DNA of 48,186 nucleotides, taken from CAYSTL01 sp964516805 (GTDB lineage Archaea; Thermoplasmatota; Thermoplasmata; Halarchaeoplasmatales; Halarchaeoplasmataceae). Made by a program: the position numbers and the translations under genes. Positions 24,667-33,483 of this stretch are shown in pieces. The stretch covers positions 1 through 48,186 of the forward strand of contig CAZEXI010000010.1 of NCBI GenBank assembly GCA_964516805.1, read 5' to 3'. A model generated the notes under the pieces. It was not told the origin of the DNA and made no database searches. It saw nothing but the letters and a program-made list of their open reading frames with translations. Within the stretch, counting starts at the first letter, position 1. Each line of letters starts with the position of its first letter.

Positions 24667-25956
24667 ATGGAAAGTGAGGTGGGGTTGGAACTCTTCTATA
24701 CTGAAACCCCTGGTATTGGAGGGAAATTGAAAAAATATCCGGAGGATTTCAGAGTAGAAGAACGTATAGACTTGTTTGAAGAAACAGAAGGAGAATATAC
24801 TATAGCTAAAGTTTGGTCTCGCAATTGGGAAACTAACAGATTAGTTAGAAAACTTTCTCAGTCTTTGAATATATCTAGAGATGATATTGCATTTGCTGGT
24901 ACAAAGGATAAAAGGGCTATTACTGTTCAATGGATGTCTTTTAAAACAGGTCCGGAGAAACTAGATTCTTTGAATTTAGAAGATGTTGAAATTCAAGATC
25001 GATTCACTTCACACAGGTCTTTGTATATAGGGGCTCACACAGGTAATGATTTTGAGATAGTGGTAAGAGATTTAGAACCTCCTCAAGAAGATGTTAAAGA
25101 AAGGGCTGATGAGATCGGCGAAAAGATAAAGGAACATGGCGGATTTCCAAACTGGTTCGGAGTTCAAAGGTTCGGAACGATCCGGCCTATCACCCATAAA
25201 ATTGGTAAGAGGATCATAGATGGCAAATTTGAAGATGCAGTAAAATTGTACATAGCTAATCCCTTTAAAGGTGAGGATGAAAGATGTTATGAGGCTAGGG
25301 AAAGGTTGGAGAATGAATGGGTGTATGAAGAGGCTTTGGACTATTACCCTGATATGCTCACGTTTGAGAAAGGTATAATCAGACATCTTTCAAAGAATCC
25401 AGGGGATTACGTAGGTGCTTTGAAAACATTACCACATAATCTACTAATGATGTTTGTTCATGCTTATCAGTCTTATCTTTTCAATAAGATCATATGCTTA
25501 AGGATGAGAAAAGGTTTTCCAGTGGATGATGTTTTGGTTGGAGATATACTTCTGCCAGCAGATAAAAACGGTTTGCCAAATAAGAATACCAAGGTAGAGG
25601 TAACTGAGAGGAATTTGGAGAAAGCATCCTCCATGGTTAAGCAGTGTAAGGCATATGTGAGTGCTACTCTGTTCGGTTGTCAGTCTAAATTTAGCAAAGG
25701 TGAGATGGGAGAGATCGAGAGAAAAGTGATCGAAGATGAGAGTGTAGAGAAAGACGATTTTATCATCCCCAAGATATCGTCTATATCCTCAAAAGGTACA
25801 AGAAGAGAAATATTCGCACCTGTTAAAAAATTTGACTGGAATTTAGAATCTGGTGGTTTAAACTTGAATTTTGGTTTGAATAAAGGAAGTTATGCGACTA
25901 CCTTATTGAGAGAATTTATGAAACTTCCTGACGATAAAGTTGATAGATACAGCTAG
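24667..25956 (+). CDS. truD: tRNA pseudouridine synthase TruD
   Basis: The 429-residue protein is a TruD/Pus7-family pseudouridine synthase, acting mainly at tRNA position 13 in bacteria and on other sites in archaea. The catalytic aspartate lies in FAGTKDKRAITVQ (about 76-88). NWFGVQRFGTIRPITHKIG (about 158-176) and FVHAYQSYLFNKI (about 260-272) are typical, with the TRUD insertion domain between them and the end. AAGGTGG at 24653-24659 precedes ATG 24667. It converges on the SCP2 gene with a 4-base overlap of stop codons. Confidence 0.95.
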   Translation: MESEVGLELFYTETPGIGGKLKKYPEDFRVEERIDLFEETEGEYTIAKVWSRNWETNRLVRKLSQSLNISRDDIAFAGTKDKRAITVQWMSFKTGPEKLDSLNLEDVEIQDRFTSHRSLYIGAHTGNDFEIVVRDLEPPQEDVKERADEIGEKIKEHGGFPNWFGVQRFGTIRPITHKIGKRIIDGKFEDAVKLYIANPFKGEDERCYEARERLENEWVYEEALDYYPDMLTFEKGIIRHLSKNPGDYVGALKTLPHNLLMMFVHAYQSYLFNKIICLRMRKGFPVDDVLVGDILLPADKNGLPNKNTKVEVTERNLEKASSMVKQCKAYVSATLFGCQSKFSKGEMGEIERKVIEDESVEKDDFIIPKISSISSKGTRREIFAPVKKFDWNLESGGLNLNFGLNKGSYATTLLREFMKLPDDKVDRYS

Positions 25957-26306
25957 AGCATATCTTTTATCTTTAGCATATCTGTCAAAGACGCGTCTAT
26001 CTTTATTTTTTTCTTTGCGTAGGCTTCCATTGCACCCATATTTCCTTCCAAAAGATTGTGGAGTGTTTCTGGATCTGTCTTAATAGTTATATCAGCATCC
26101 TCTATGGACCCTTCTTTTATATCTTCGATCTCTCCCCCTTTAAATTCAGTATTATAATAGTCTCCCTCTTTAAAATCAATCATTATTGTTCTATCATAAT
26201 CCTTAACCTTCTCTTTTAATTCTTCATCTTCTTTAATCTTCGTTTTAAACTTATTAACCATATCTTCTAGTACACTTTTACCGTTTATTTCTTCACTCAT
26301 GAACAT
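25953..26306 (-). CDS. SCP2 sterol-carrier-like domain protein
   Basis: This 117-residue protein has the SCP2/alkyl sulfatase C-terminal-like fold. It has helices at the start, then strands through TIMIDFKEGDYYNTEFKGGE, ADITIKTDPETLHNLLEGN and a C-terminal amphipathic helix pair with AYAKKKIKIDASLTDMLKI. The fold binds a lipid or other hydrophobic molecule. The physiological ligand is unknown in archaea, which lack sterols. ATG 26306 is preceded by TAGGTCGAT; ATG 26300 is an alternative. Confidence 0.8.
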   Translation of the reverse strand: MFMSEEINGKSVLEDMVNKFKTKIKEDEELKEKVKDYDRTIMIDFKEGDYYNTEFKGGEIEDIKEGSIEDADITIKTDPETLHNLLEGNMGAMEAYAKKKIKIDASLTDMLKIKDML

Positions 26307-26346
26307 CGACCTACATGAGTTAGGAGCTTAATCAATAAAAATCTTT

Positions 26347-26997
26347 TCAGAAATCGTCTAAACTTTTGGTTTTTGATTGATTTATCAGGTCTTTACATGT
26401 CTGCCAGCTTTTTCTTGTATAAGGTGGTAAATCACCATTTTCAGCTATCCAATTGTTAAGAAAATCTCTTGTTCTCATATCTGAAGGATATCCACTTCCG
26501 ATGTCTCTACCTATTTCCTCAGATATCTTAGCAACTTCTTCATCTCTTCTGACTTTTGCGATTATAGATGCTGCAGAGACTATTGGATAAGTGTCGTCTG
26601 CTTCATGTTTTGAGACGATTTCTATTTGATTTTCAAGCTTATTCTTGATCTCCAATCCAAACTTCTTCTCATCTGTTGATGCTGAATCTACGTATGCAAC
26701 ATCTCCCTCTGAACAGAGCTCTTCTATTATCGATGCGAAGTTGTTTGATTCAATCTTATTCAAACTTTTAGATTTTCTAAGGGAGTCTATCTCTTCAGCA
26801 GTTATGACTCTTAAACAGTAATCAGACATCTTTGTGATATCTTCATAAAGTTCTGACCTTTTTGAGGGGGTGAGTCTTTTTGAATCTTTTACACCCAATT
26901 CCATTAACTCTACATCATCACTGACTATGAGCCCAGCGATCACCATTGGACCGATCACGGGCCCTCTTCCAGCCTCGTCTATGCCACAGATCATCAC
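26347..26997 (-). CDS. rnhB: Ribonuclease HII
   Basis: The 216-residue enzyme removes RNA from RNA/DNA hybrids and single ribonucleotides from DNA. It has the GIDEAGRGPVIGPMVIAG motif at the start (catalytic D and E), YVDSAS with a further acidic residue (about 97) and KHEADDTYPIVSAASIIAKV (about 129-148) with the catalytic region typical of the archaeal/eukaryotic type. ATG 26997 or the adjacent ATG is the start. It is divergent from hypF. Confidence 0.95.
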   Translation of the reverse strand: MMICGIDEAGRGPVIGPMVIAGLIVSDDVELMELGVKDSKRLTPSKRSELYEDITKMSDYCLRVITAEEIDSLRKSKSLNKIESNNFASIIEELCSEGDVAYVDSASTDEKKFGLEIKNKLENQIEIVSKHEADDTYPIVSAASIIAKVRRDEEVAKISEEIGRDIGSGYPSDMRTRDFLNNWIAENGDLPPYTRKSWQTCKDLINQSKTKSLDDF

Positions 26998-27070
26998 TAC
27001 AGTATATCTTATTGTCTAAAAAGGATTTTGATGGAAATGTATAAAAAAGACTCTCATTGTTTCATTGTTG

Positions 27071-29239
27071 ATGAGGATAGTTATCAAAGGTACTGTACAG
27101 GGTGTAGGTTTTCGTCCGACGGTTTATAGAGTGGCTAAATCGTTGGATTTGAGTGGTCATGTCAAGAATATGGGGAGTGAGGTCGAGGTATTGATAGATG
27201 GTGATGTTGATGAATTCATCTATGAATTGGAAAAAAACCTTCCTCCTCTGGCTGAGATAACTGAAGTAGATACCTATGAAGAAAGAGTGGAAAGAGAAGA
27301 TTTTGCAATAGTTCCAAGTTCAGAAGGAGAAAAAGAATCATCTACCATCCCAGTAGATACCGCCCTTTGTGATGATTGTCTTGAAGAAATGAGAACTGCA
27401 GGAGACAGAAGAGAAAAGTATGCATTTACAAACTGTACGAACTGCGGTGCACGATATTCTGCAATATATTCTCTTCCATATGATCGAGAGAAGACAACTA
27501 TGAAAGAATTTCCCATGTGTGAGGTGTGTAAAGAAGAGTATGAAGACCCGATGGACAGGAGGTTTCATGCTCAGACTACATCCTGCCCAGATTGTGGACC
27601 ACATTATACTTTGTACAACGCTGATAAGGAAAAGTTAGGCGGTATAGATGTATTCTGCGAACTTATAGAGGATGGAGAGATAGCAGTCGCTAAGAGCTGG
27701 GGCGGGATGCATATAGTATGTAAATTGGCAAGCATCCCAGAATTGAGAGACAAATATCACAGACCAGAGAAGCCGTTTGCTGTGATGATGCCTGATGTTG
27801 AAACGGTATCAGAATATGCAGTAGTTGAGCGTGAGGATGTGTTGACCGGACCTAGACGACCAATAATGATATACGAGAAAAAGGAAAAACAAAAAGATCT
27901 GTTAGATCTAGCTGCTCCGGATTTACCGACGATAGGTGTCATGCTTCCATACACCGGTTTACATCATCTGATATTTGATAAAATTGATGAAGATGCCTTG
28001 ATCATGACCAGCGCTAATATACCAAAGGAACCTATGATAATCAGAAATAAAGATGCGTTTGAACTTGATCTTGATTATTTCTTACTCCATAACAGGAGTA
28101 TAGCAAACAGGATAGATGATTCGTTGATCCGTGTTCATGGTGATGACTTGGCGATGATCCGCCGCTCAAGAGGTTACGTCCCAGATTATTTAGATTTCTT
28201 TGAAGATACCGTGATGGGTGCAGGGGCGGACCAGAGTGGATGTATCGCGTTTTCTAAAGATGGAAGACTTTATCCGAGTCAGTATCTTGGCGATCTTGGT
28301 TCATATAGAACCAAAGTATTCTATGAAGATACTGTGGATTACCTGACAGATATTTTGGGTATAGATGATGTATCGGCAGTAGGTGTCGACCTGCATCCAA
28401 AGTATCAGAGCAGGAAGTTAGGCCTGGAGTATGCTGAGGGATTTGATGCTGATATAGTCGAGGTCCAGCATCACTGGGCCCACGGTGCATCATTGTTATT
28501 AGAACATGACTTAGACGAGATAGTATGTATAGCAATCGATGGTACTGGCTACGGTGAGGATGGCAACAGTTGGGGTGGAGAAGTGCTTTACTGCACAGGG
28601 AAAGATTATGAGAGGATGTATCATCTAGAAAATTTTCCGTTGATCGGTGGGGGTCAGGCTGTAAAAGATCCTAGAAGGCTTGTGTATGCGATCCAGCGAA
28701 AATTAGGTTTAGAAGCAGATCATTTCGATGAAAGACAAGCTGAGATATTCGATAAGATGATGTCTGACAGTGCTTTGACGAGCAGTTTTGGGAGACTGTT
28801 AGATGCTGTATCCTGTACTTTAGATGTATGCTGTGAAAGGAAATATGAAGGTGAACCAGCCATGAAACTGGAAAGCTTACTATTCGAAGGAAGTGAGGAA
28901 AAAGAATACGAGATTCCTGTTGAAAAAGATACGATAAAAACTCTTGACAGCTTCGTGGAGATGCAGGAAGATAATATGAAGGAAGAAGATAAAGCAGTTT
29001 CTTACGTATCCTCGGTTTCTAGATCGCTATCCCAAGCAGCGATCAAAGCAGCGGAAGAAAAAGGTATCGGATCAATCGGAATCTCGGGAGGAGTATCCTA
29101 TAACCGTCCCATAGTTGAGACCATAAGAAATCGTTTAAATGAAGAAGGATATGAGTTGATAGTTCATAACAAGATACCTAACGGTGACATGGGAGTCCCT
29201 GTTGGACAGGCATTTATCGCTTCCCATAAAACAAATTGA
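27071..29239 (+). CDS. hypF: Carbamoyltransferase HypF ([NiFe] hydrogenase maturation)
   Basis: The protein of about 722 residues makes the thiocarbamate from which the CN ligands of [NiFe] hydrogenase are formed, together with HypE. Domains in order: acylphosphatase (IKGTVQGVGFRPTVYR), zinc fingers with four CxxC pairs (about 100-185), YrdC-like (about 195-370) and a Kae1/TobZ-like carbamoyltransferase domain with VQHHWAHGASLLLEH and AIDGTGYGEDG. ATG 27071 fits the family start; two TTG codons just before it are less likely. No hydrogenase or other hyp gene lies in the window. Confidence 0.96.
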   Translation: MRIVIKGTVQGVGFRPTVYRVAKSLDLSGHVKNMGSEVEVLIDGDVDEFIYELEKNLPPLAEITEVDTYEERVEREDFAIVPSSEGEKESSTIPVDTALCDDCLEEMRTAGDRREKYAFTNCTNCGARYSAIYSLPYDREKTTMKEFPMCEVCKEEYEDPMDRRFHAQTTSCPDCGPHYTLYNADKEKLGGIDVFCELIEDGEIAVAKSWGGMHIVCKLASIPELRDKYHRPEKPFAVMMPDVETVSEYAVVEREDVLTGPRRPIMIYEKKEKQKDLLDLAAPDLPTIGVMLPYTGLHHLIFDKIDEDALIMTSANIPKEPMIIRNKDAFELDLDYFLLHNRSIANRIDDSLIRVHGDDLAMIRRSRGYVPDYLDFFEDTVMGAGADQSGCIAFSKDGRLYPSQYLGDLGSYRTKVFYEDTVDYLTDILGIDDVSAVGVDLHPKYQSRKLGLEYAEGFDADIVEVQHHWAHGASLLLEHDLDEIVCIAIDGTGYGEDGNSWGGEVLYCTGKDYERMYHLENFPLIGGGQAVKDPRRLVYAIQRKLGLEADHFDERQAEIFDKMMSDSALTSSFGRLLDAVSCTLDVCCERKYEGEPAMKLESLLFEGSEEKEYEIPVEKDTIKTLDSFVEMQEDNMKEEDKAVSYVSSVSRSLSQAAIKAAEEKGIGSIGISGGVSYNRPIVETIRNRLNEEGYELIVHNKIPNGDMGVPVGQAFIASHKTN

Positions 29240-29295
29240 CCAAAAAACTAGTAAATTTAAAATATATATGTTAAGATTGTAAGGTGGCTGAAACT

Positions 29296-30312
29296 TTGCT
29301 GAGACTAATAGAGATGATCATACCAGAGGATAGAGAAAAAGAATCTCGTGATCTATTGAAGGATGATGAGAAGGTTTTAGAATTCTGGTGTGAGGATATA
29401 ACTGAAAATAAGATCCTTTTTAAGATCTTGGTCGATGCTGAGAAAAGCCAGACTGTTATAGATAAGCTCAAGGATAATTTCAGTCATTATGATACTTTTA
29501 GGTTACTTCTATTTCATGTGGAGGCTTCTATTCCAAATCAGTTTGAAGATGAGGATGAAGAGAAGAAGGGTAAGAAAGAGAAGAAAGAAGATGAAGGTAA
29601 AGAAACCAGGGGAGTTAGTAGAGAAGAGATCTACGCTGATGTAAAAGACCAGAGTAACCTCACCAGTGTTTATCTTTTATTGATAGTTCTCTCATCTATC
29701 GTTGCAGCCATCGGTGTTGTTCGGAACGAGGTAGCAGTGATCGTTGGTGCGATGGTGATAGCACCGATGTTAGGTCCTAACGTTGGATTATCACTGGCAA
29801 CGACTCTTGCTGATTCTAATCTAGCTAGAAAAGCTATCAAAACAAGTGCTGTGGGTATAGTATTGTCCCTATTAGTTTCAATCGGACTGGGAATAATACT
29901 TTTTGTTAATCCAAATTCAGCGCAGTTAGCCTCTAGAACAGAAGTAGGATTGATCCACGTTGCTTTAGCCTTGGCATCAGGAAGTGCTGGTGCACTTGCA
30001 TATACGAGGGGATTATCTTCTGCTCTTATCGGAGTGATGGTCGCTCTAGCATTGGTACCAGCGCTGGCTACATCAGGTCTGCTAATGGGTTCAGGATATA
30101 TGATTCTTGGGTTGAAGGCGTTACTTCTCTTCATGATCAATTTTATCTGTATAAATCTCTCAGGTGTACTGACCTTTATCGCACAGGGTTTCCAACCGAG
30201 TACATGGTGGGAAGCAGATAAAGCAAAAAGGTTGAGTATAAAGGCTGTTGCGATATGGATTTCTCTGCTCATAATATTAATTGTAGGTATAGTATATACT
30301 CAATATTTTTAG
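29296..30312 (+). CDS. DUF389 family membrane protein
   Basis: A protein of about 338 residues. The N-terminal cytoplasmic domain (about 1-80) has an ACT-like look and is followed by a charged Lys/Glu linker. The membrane domain holds about six helices starting at LTSVYLLLIVLSSIVAAIG, with the conserved VIVGAMVIAPMLGPNVGLSLA. DUF389 proteins are common in archaea and bacteria; transport has been proposed but not shown. GGTGG at 29283-29287 is best spaced for TTG 29296, which also gives the usual family start MLRLIEMIIPE; GTG 29284 would sit inside the binding site. Confidence 0.88.
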   Translation: MLRLIEMIIPEDREKESRDLLKDDEKVLEFWCEDITENKILFKILVDAEKSQTVIDKLKDNFSHYDTFRLLLFHVEASIPNQFEDEDEEKKGKKEKKEDEGKETRGVSREEIYADVKDQSNLTSVYLLLIVLSSIVAAIGVVRNEVAVIVGAMVIAPMLGPNVGLSLATTLADSNLARKAIKTSAVGIVLSLLVSIGLGIILFVNPNSAQLASRTEVGLIHVALALASGSAGALAYTRGLSSALIGVMVALALVPALATSGLLMGSGYMILGLKALLLFMINFICINLSGVLTFIAQGFQPSTWWEADKAKRLSIKAVAIWISLLIILIVGIVYTQYF

Positions 30313-30325
30313 AAAAATGAAAAAA

Positions 30326-30393
30326 GGGAGGGGGCTAGTTGTGTCAGGATGGTGGGATGGGATGCACTCTAACCTACTAGCCCCGAATACCCC
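30326..30393. ncRNA. GC-rich hairpin, candidate small RNA
   Basis: GGGGCTAGT (30331-30339) pairs with ACTAGCCCC (30376-30384), and GGG/CCC further out (30326-30328 and 30390-30393) can extend it. The loop holds GTGTCAGGATGGTGGGATGG, and GTG/CAC inside can form a small inner helix. Several G-tracts could form a quadruplex on the plus strand. A GC-rich island in very AT-rich non-coding DNA is typical of functional archaeal RNAs. It starts 14 bases after the DUF389 stop, so it may also be that gene's terminator. The minus strand ends in CCCTTTTTTC, which could end a transcript in that direction. Confidence 0.45.
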
Positions 30394-30556
30394 ATAGTGT
30401 TAATTTCTCGTAGATGAATTTAAATGTTGTGGTAAATGATGTGATAAAATTGGACAATATTTAAATATAAAAAAATGAAAACCAAAAACCCCACTAAATT
30501 TATAAAATAAATAATATTATTTTAAAAGGGTTTGATTAAAAATAAGTTGAGAGTTT

Positions 30557-31501
30557 TTACTCTACAATTCCTTTTTCCTCCACCTTAAATACTGCTTCAC
30601 CTTCAGGCATATTAGGTGAATCGACCAATCTTGCTATTCTCTTGTCACCTTTACTCTTTCTTAGGTATACTCTGAAAGTGGCTGTATGTCCTACAATATG
30701 ACCACCTATAGGTTTTGTAGGATCTCCAAAGAATTGGTCTGGATTAGCTGTGACTTGATTGGTAACGACTATCGCTGCGTTGTGTCTATCTGCAAATTTC
30801 AGCAATTTATGTAGATGCTTGTTTAGTGTCTGCTGTCTTTCAGCAAGGGCACCTCTTCCTACATATTCTGCTCTGAAGTGTGCAGTTAATGAATCTACTA
30901 CCAGTAATTTAACGTTCTTGTCTTTGCCCATATCAAGGGCTTTATCTGCCAGTAACATCTGATGATGAGTATTGAAAGCTCTTGCTACCTGTATCCTACT
31001 CAGGATCTGCTTAGGGTCCTTATCTCTACCTTCAGCTATCTGAGTTATCCTTTCTGGCCTAAAGCTGTTCTCGGTGTCTATGATGATAACATCACCATCA
31101 AGACCTCCCTCTTCTTCAGGTATAGCTGCGTTTACCGCTAGTTGATGAACTAGCTGGGTTTTACCTGAACCGAACTCTCCAAAGAATTCGGTTATGGATT
31201 GAGTTTCAATACCTCCACCTAATAGATTATCGAAACTATCAGCTCCAGTACTCAATTTTCCGATTTGTTTTCTTTTCTCAAGTAATTGATCACCTGTTTC
31301 GAACCCTCCGATATCTGCCTTCTTTTTGGCAGCTTGAATTATCTTACCTGCTGTAGACTCACCGATGTCAGCCACATCTGATAAGACTCGCGGTGATTCC
31401 ACCGCTATAGCCATTAGATCGTTATATCCTGAATCAATGAGCTTTTCGGCAGTTGCGGGTCCTACTCCTGGCAACTTTTTCATATCATCTTCTTCGCTCA
31501 T
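30557..31501 (-). CDS. radA: DNA repair and recombination protein RadA
   Basis: The 314-residue recombinase catalyses strand exchange. An N-terminal helix-hairpin-helix domain (LPGVGPATAEKLIDSG) is followed by the ATPase core with Walker A GEFGSGKTQ (about 106-114), Walker B LLVVDSLTAHFR and the L2 loop region VTNQVTANPDQFFGDPTKPIGG. Length fits archaeal RadA without an intein. ATG 31501 follows a TATA-like CTTAATAAATAG on the minus strand (31532-31543). Tandem palindromes lie upstream, so the gene may be regulated. Confidence 0.97.
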   Translation of the reverse strand: MSEEDDMKKLPGVGPATAEKLIDSGYNDLMAIAVESPRVLSDVADIGESTAGKIIQAAKKKADIGGFETGDQLLEKRKQIGKLSTGADSFDNLLGGGIETQSITEFFGEFGSGKTQLVHQLAVNAAIPEEEGGLDGDVIIIDTENSFRPERITQIAEGRDKDPKQILSRIQVARAFNTHHQMLLADKALDMGKDKNVKLLVVDSLTAHFRAEYVGRGALAERQQTLNKHLHKLLKFADRHNAAIVVTNQVTANPDQFFGDPTKPIGGHIVGHTATFRVYLRKSKGDKRIARLVDSPNMPEGEAVFKVEEKGIVE

Positions 31502-31554
31502 TTTATCATCTCAGTTACATACCCTCTATTTATTAAGCTTTCCTTATGGGGATG

Positions 31555-31640
31555 AGTGAAAGTGCCTATTTTTTTGAATTTTTAGTATAATATACTCGTC
31601 AAGTATAATTATACTATTTTTATTTTCAATAGTGAAAGTG
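31555..31640 (-). promoter_or_regulatory. Palindrome-rich upstream region of radA
   Basis: Two near-identical palindromes, AGTATAATATACT (31584-31596) and AGTATAATTATACT (31602-31615), lie 5 bases apart. They are framed by two exact copies of AGTGAAAGTG (31555-31564 and 31631-31640). The set sits between the archease stop and the probable TATA box of radA, which suits operator sites for a dimeric regulator. An alternative is termination structures for archease. Confidence 0.45.
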
Positions 31641-31645
31641 GTATT

Positions 31646-32056
31646 TTAGATATCGAACAGGACTTTCACTTTGCCTTTAGGGTCGACGTTTATTTCATGG
31701 TAAGAAACACCTTTGACAGCAGTATCCATATCGTGTTTGTCAAGATCCATCTTTTCGCCTTTAGCTATTACTTTTAATTCTAGTTTTTCGTTTTCTTTTA
31801 TGTTGACGTCAAAATCACAGAAAAGATAACTTTTCACTTCGAAAAGATAGATCAGTTCGGAAAGAAATTTAACAAGTAATGTTTCCCAATTATCTTCTGA
31901 TATCTTTATGTTCTCCTCTATTTTTGATTCAACCTTTGATAAGTCTGTCATTATACTGTAGAGTCCTCTCCCGGCTTCAGAAAACGCTTCTTCAATATCT
32001 TCTCCCCAGGCTCTTATGCCTACATCTGCTGTATGCTCGAATTGTTCATAAGGCAT
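31646..32056 (-). CDS. Archease
   Basis: The 136-residue protein is an archease, which activates the RNA ligase RtcB for tRNA splicing and RNA repair. It has the N-terminal FEHTADVGIRAWG (the family's H-T-A-D-x-G pattern), LLVKFLSELIYLFEVKSY in the middle and KGVSYHEINV with the C-terminal metal-binding side chains. The acidic C-terminal end VKVLFDI is typical. No rtcB gene lies in the window. It follows the PPC-domain gene by 6 bases. Confidence 0.95.
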   Translation of the reverse strand: MPYEQFEHTADVGIRAWGEDIEEAFSEAGRGLYSIMTDLSKVESKIEENIKISEDNWETLLVKFLSELIYLFEVKSYLFCDFDVNIKENEKLELKVIAKGEKMDLDKHDMDTAVKGVSYHEINVDPKGKVKVLFDI

Positions 32057-32062
32057 AATTAT

Positions 32063-32482
32063 TCACTTTACTGATAACAGATCTGTATCCAATTCCTCAT
32101 CTCTTTCTCTCGTCATACGTAGATCGTTGAAAACAAGCATTGTTATTTCATTCACATTACATACAGTAGCTTTTTCTAAGTGTCCTCCGTGAACGTGATG
32201 TTCTTCATCTGCTAATTGAGCGTGCATGTGTATGCTTCCTTCCTCTGTTATACTTCCGTGAACAGATACGAGTTCCATGGGTTCATCGTATTCTTTAAAC
32301 TCATACTCGCCTGTTTCCATGTTATAAAATCCCAAAGAGAAATCTTTGAGCATACCGATAGCAGTTGCAACCATCGCAGATTTCTGTTCTATTTCGGACA
32401 TGATCTTTTCCAATGATTCAAAAAAGTCCTCTTCGTGGTCTAATTTAGCTACTAAAATATTTCCTTCTATTTTGTATTCCAT
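32063..32482 (-). CDS. PPC/DUF296 domain protein
   Basis: The protein of about 139 residues is a stand-alone PPC (plants and prokaryotes conserved) domain. It has HGSITEEGSIHMHAQLAD and HHVHGGHLEKATV, whose histidines can bind metal, and forms trimers in known structures. In plants the domain is fused to AT-hooks; the prokaryotic function is unclear, often annotated DNA-binding without proof. Start: ATG 32482 (MEYKIEGN) preceded by AAGGGGTAT is preferred; a longer open frame reaching 32557 would run into the upstream gene. Confidence 0.85.
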   Translation of the reverse strand: MEYKIEGNILVAKLDHEEDFFESLEKIMSEIEQKSAMVATAIGMLKDFSLGFYNMETGEYEFKEYDEPMELVSVHGSITEEGSIHMHAQLADEEHHVHGGHLEKATVCNVNEITMLVFNDLRMTRERDEELDTDLLSVK

Positions 32483-32534
32483 ATTAATACCCCTTCTTGA
32501 AAAACATATTAAATATCCATCTTTAAACTTTTGG

Positions 32535-33479
32535 TCAATCTTTAAGAGGCCTTGCATCGATGCCTAATTCACTTTTAACTATATCTGCAAATTCTTTAGC
32601 ACTACCATGAACTGTCAGGACCTGATTAGGATCACAGCCCTCTACAAATTCTAGGAGTTCATCAAAACCTGCATGGTCAGAGAAGGGGAACTGTGCATCG
32701 ATCTCCATTGAATTATAGTATGGATAGAATGCACACCAACCTGATAAATAAGCTATCGAACCGTTTTTTTTCTTAGCATTCTTAACTATATCCCCTGCTG
32801 GTTTTTTTAGCTCCTTTGGAGGTACAACTGCTGTAAAGTCATCGCCATCATCTCCTTCCCATATTTTGTAATCTAAACCCATGTCATAGATATTGTATAC
32901 ATCACATATCTCAGCGACGTCTTTGGTAGTGTAGGGAGTGAAACCTAGATCATTTATAAGTGCGATTGTCTCCTGAGCTTTACCGAATTGATAGCCCCCA
33001 AAAACCACTGGACCATCTTCTAATTGGTGTTCAGTCCAAGCTAATATGTCAGAAGTAACCATCTCCTTGCTTGGAAGTCTGTAGTCTTTTTTACCGTATG
33101 TTGTTTCAACGATCAAGGTACTGCAGTCATAAGGAACTGCTCTTTTACATGTCTTACCTCCATATGGATTAAAATCACCTGTGTATAGTACATCCTCCAC
33201 TTTGACCATGGCAGAACCTAAGACGTGACCTGCTGGATAAAGAGTGACTTCTAGCCCATTTATCTTTTTGGGAGTTCCATAGAGTAGTTCTTGACCTCTT
33301 TTCTCACCTTTTCTAACTTCCAGAACATCCAATGTTGGTGGTGTCATATGTGCATCTTTTACAAGGTGATCAAGATGACCATGAGTGACAACGCCGATAT
33401 CTGTCTGTCGGCTGGGGTCAAGAATTAATTTATTTCCATTTTCTTTTAAACAAATTCCACTTTCGTATGTAATTTCCAT
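32535..33479 (-). CDS. Metallo-beta-lactamase/beta-CASP nuclease (mRNA 3'-end processing factor-like)
   Basis: The protein of about 314 residues has the zinc motif THGHLDHL (about 39-46), a second ligand region YPAGHVLGSAMV and LYTGDFNPYGGKTCK, a beta-CASP-type insertion and the C-terminal RMMBL-like FSDHAGFDELLEF and LTVHGSAKEFA. Such proteins (COG1236) are putative RNA-processing nucleases; this one lacks the KH domains of archaeal CPSF73. ATG 33479 lies just after the stop of the aIF2 beta gene and follows AGAGGA; an upstream in-frame extension would overlap that gene and lacks homology to the fold. Confidence 0.85.
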   Translation of the reverse strand: MEITYESGICLKENGNKLILDPSRQTDIGVVTHGHLDHLVKDAHMTPPTLDVLEVRKGEKRGQELLYGTPKKINGLEVTLYPAGHVLGSAMVKVEDVLYTGDFNPYGGKTCKRAVPYDCSTLIVETTYGKKDYRLPSKEMVTSDILAWTEHQLEDGPVVFGGYQFGKAQETIALINDLGFTPYTTKDVAEICDVYNIYDMGLDYKIWEGDDGDDFTAVVPPKELKKPAGDIVKNAKKKNGSIAYLSGWCAFYPYYNSMEIDAQFPFSDHAGFDELLEFVEGCDPNQVLTVHGSAKEFADIVKSELGIDARPLKD

Positions 33480-33483
33480 ATGA

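Noticed and set aside
29670..30272. 200-codon minus-strand frame opposite the DUF389 gene
   Set aside because: The plus-strand frame is a clear membrane protein family; the antisense frame has no motif and no start signal.
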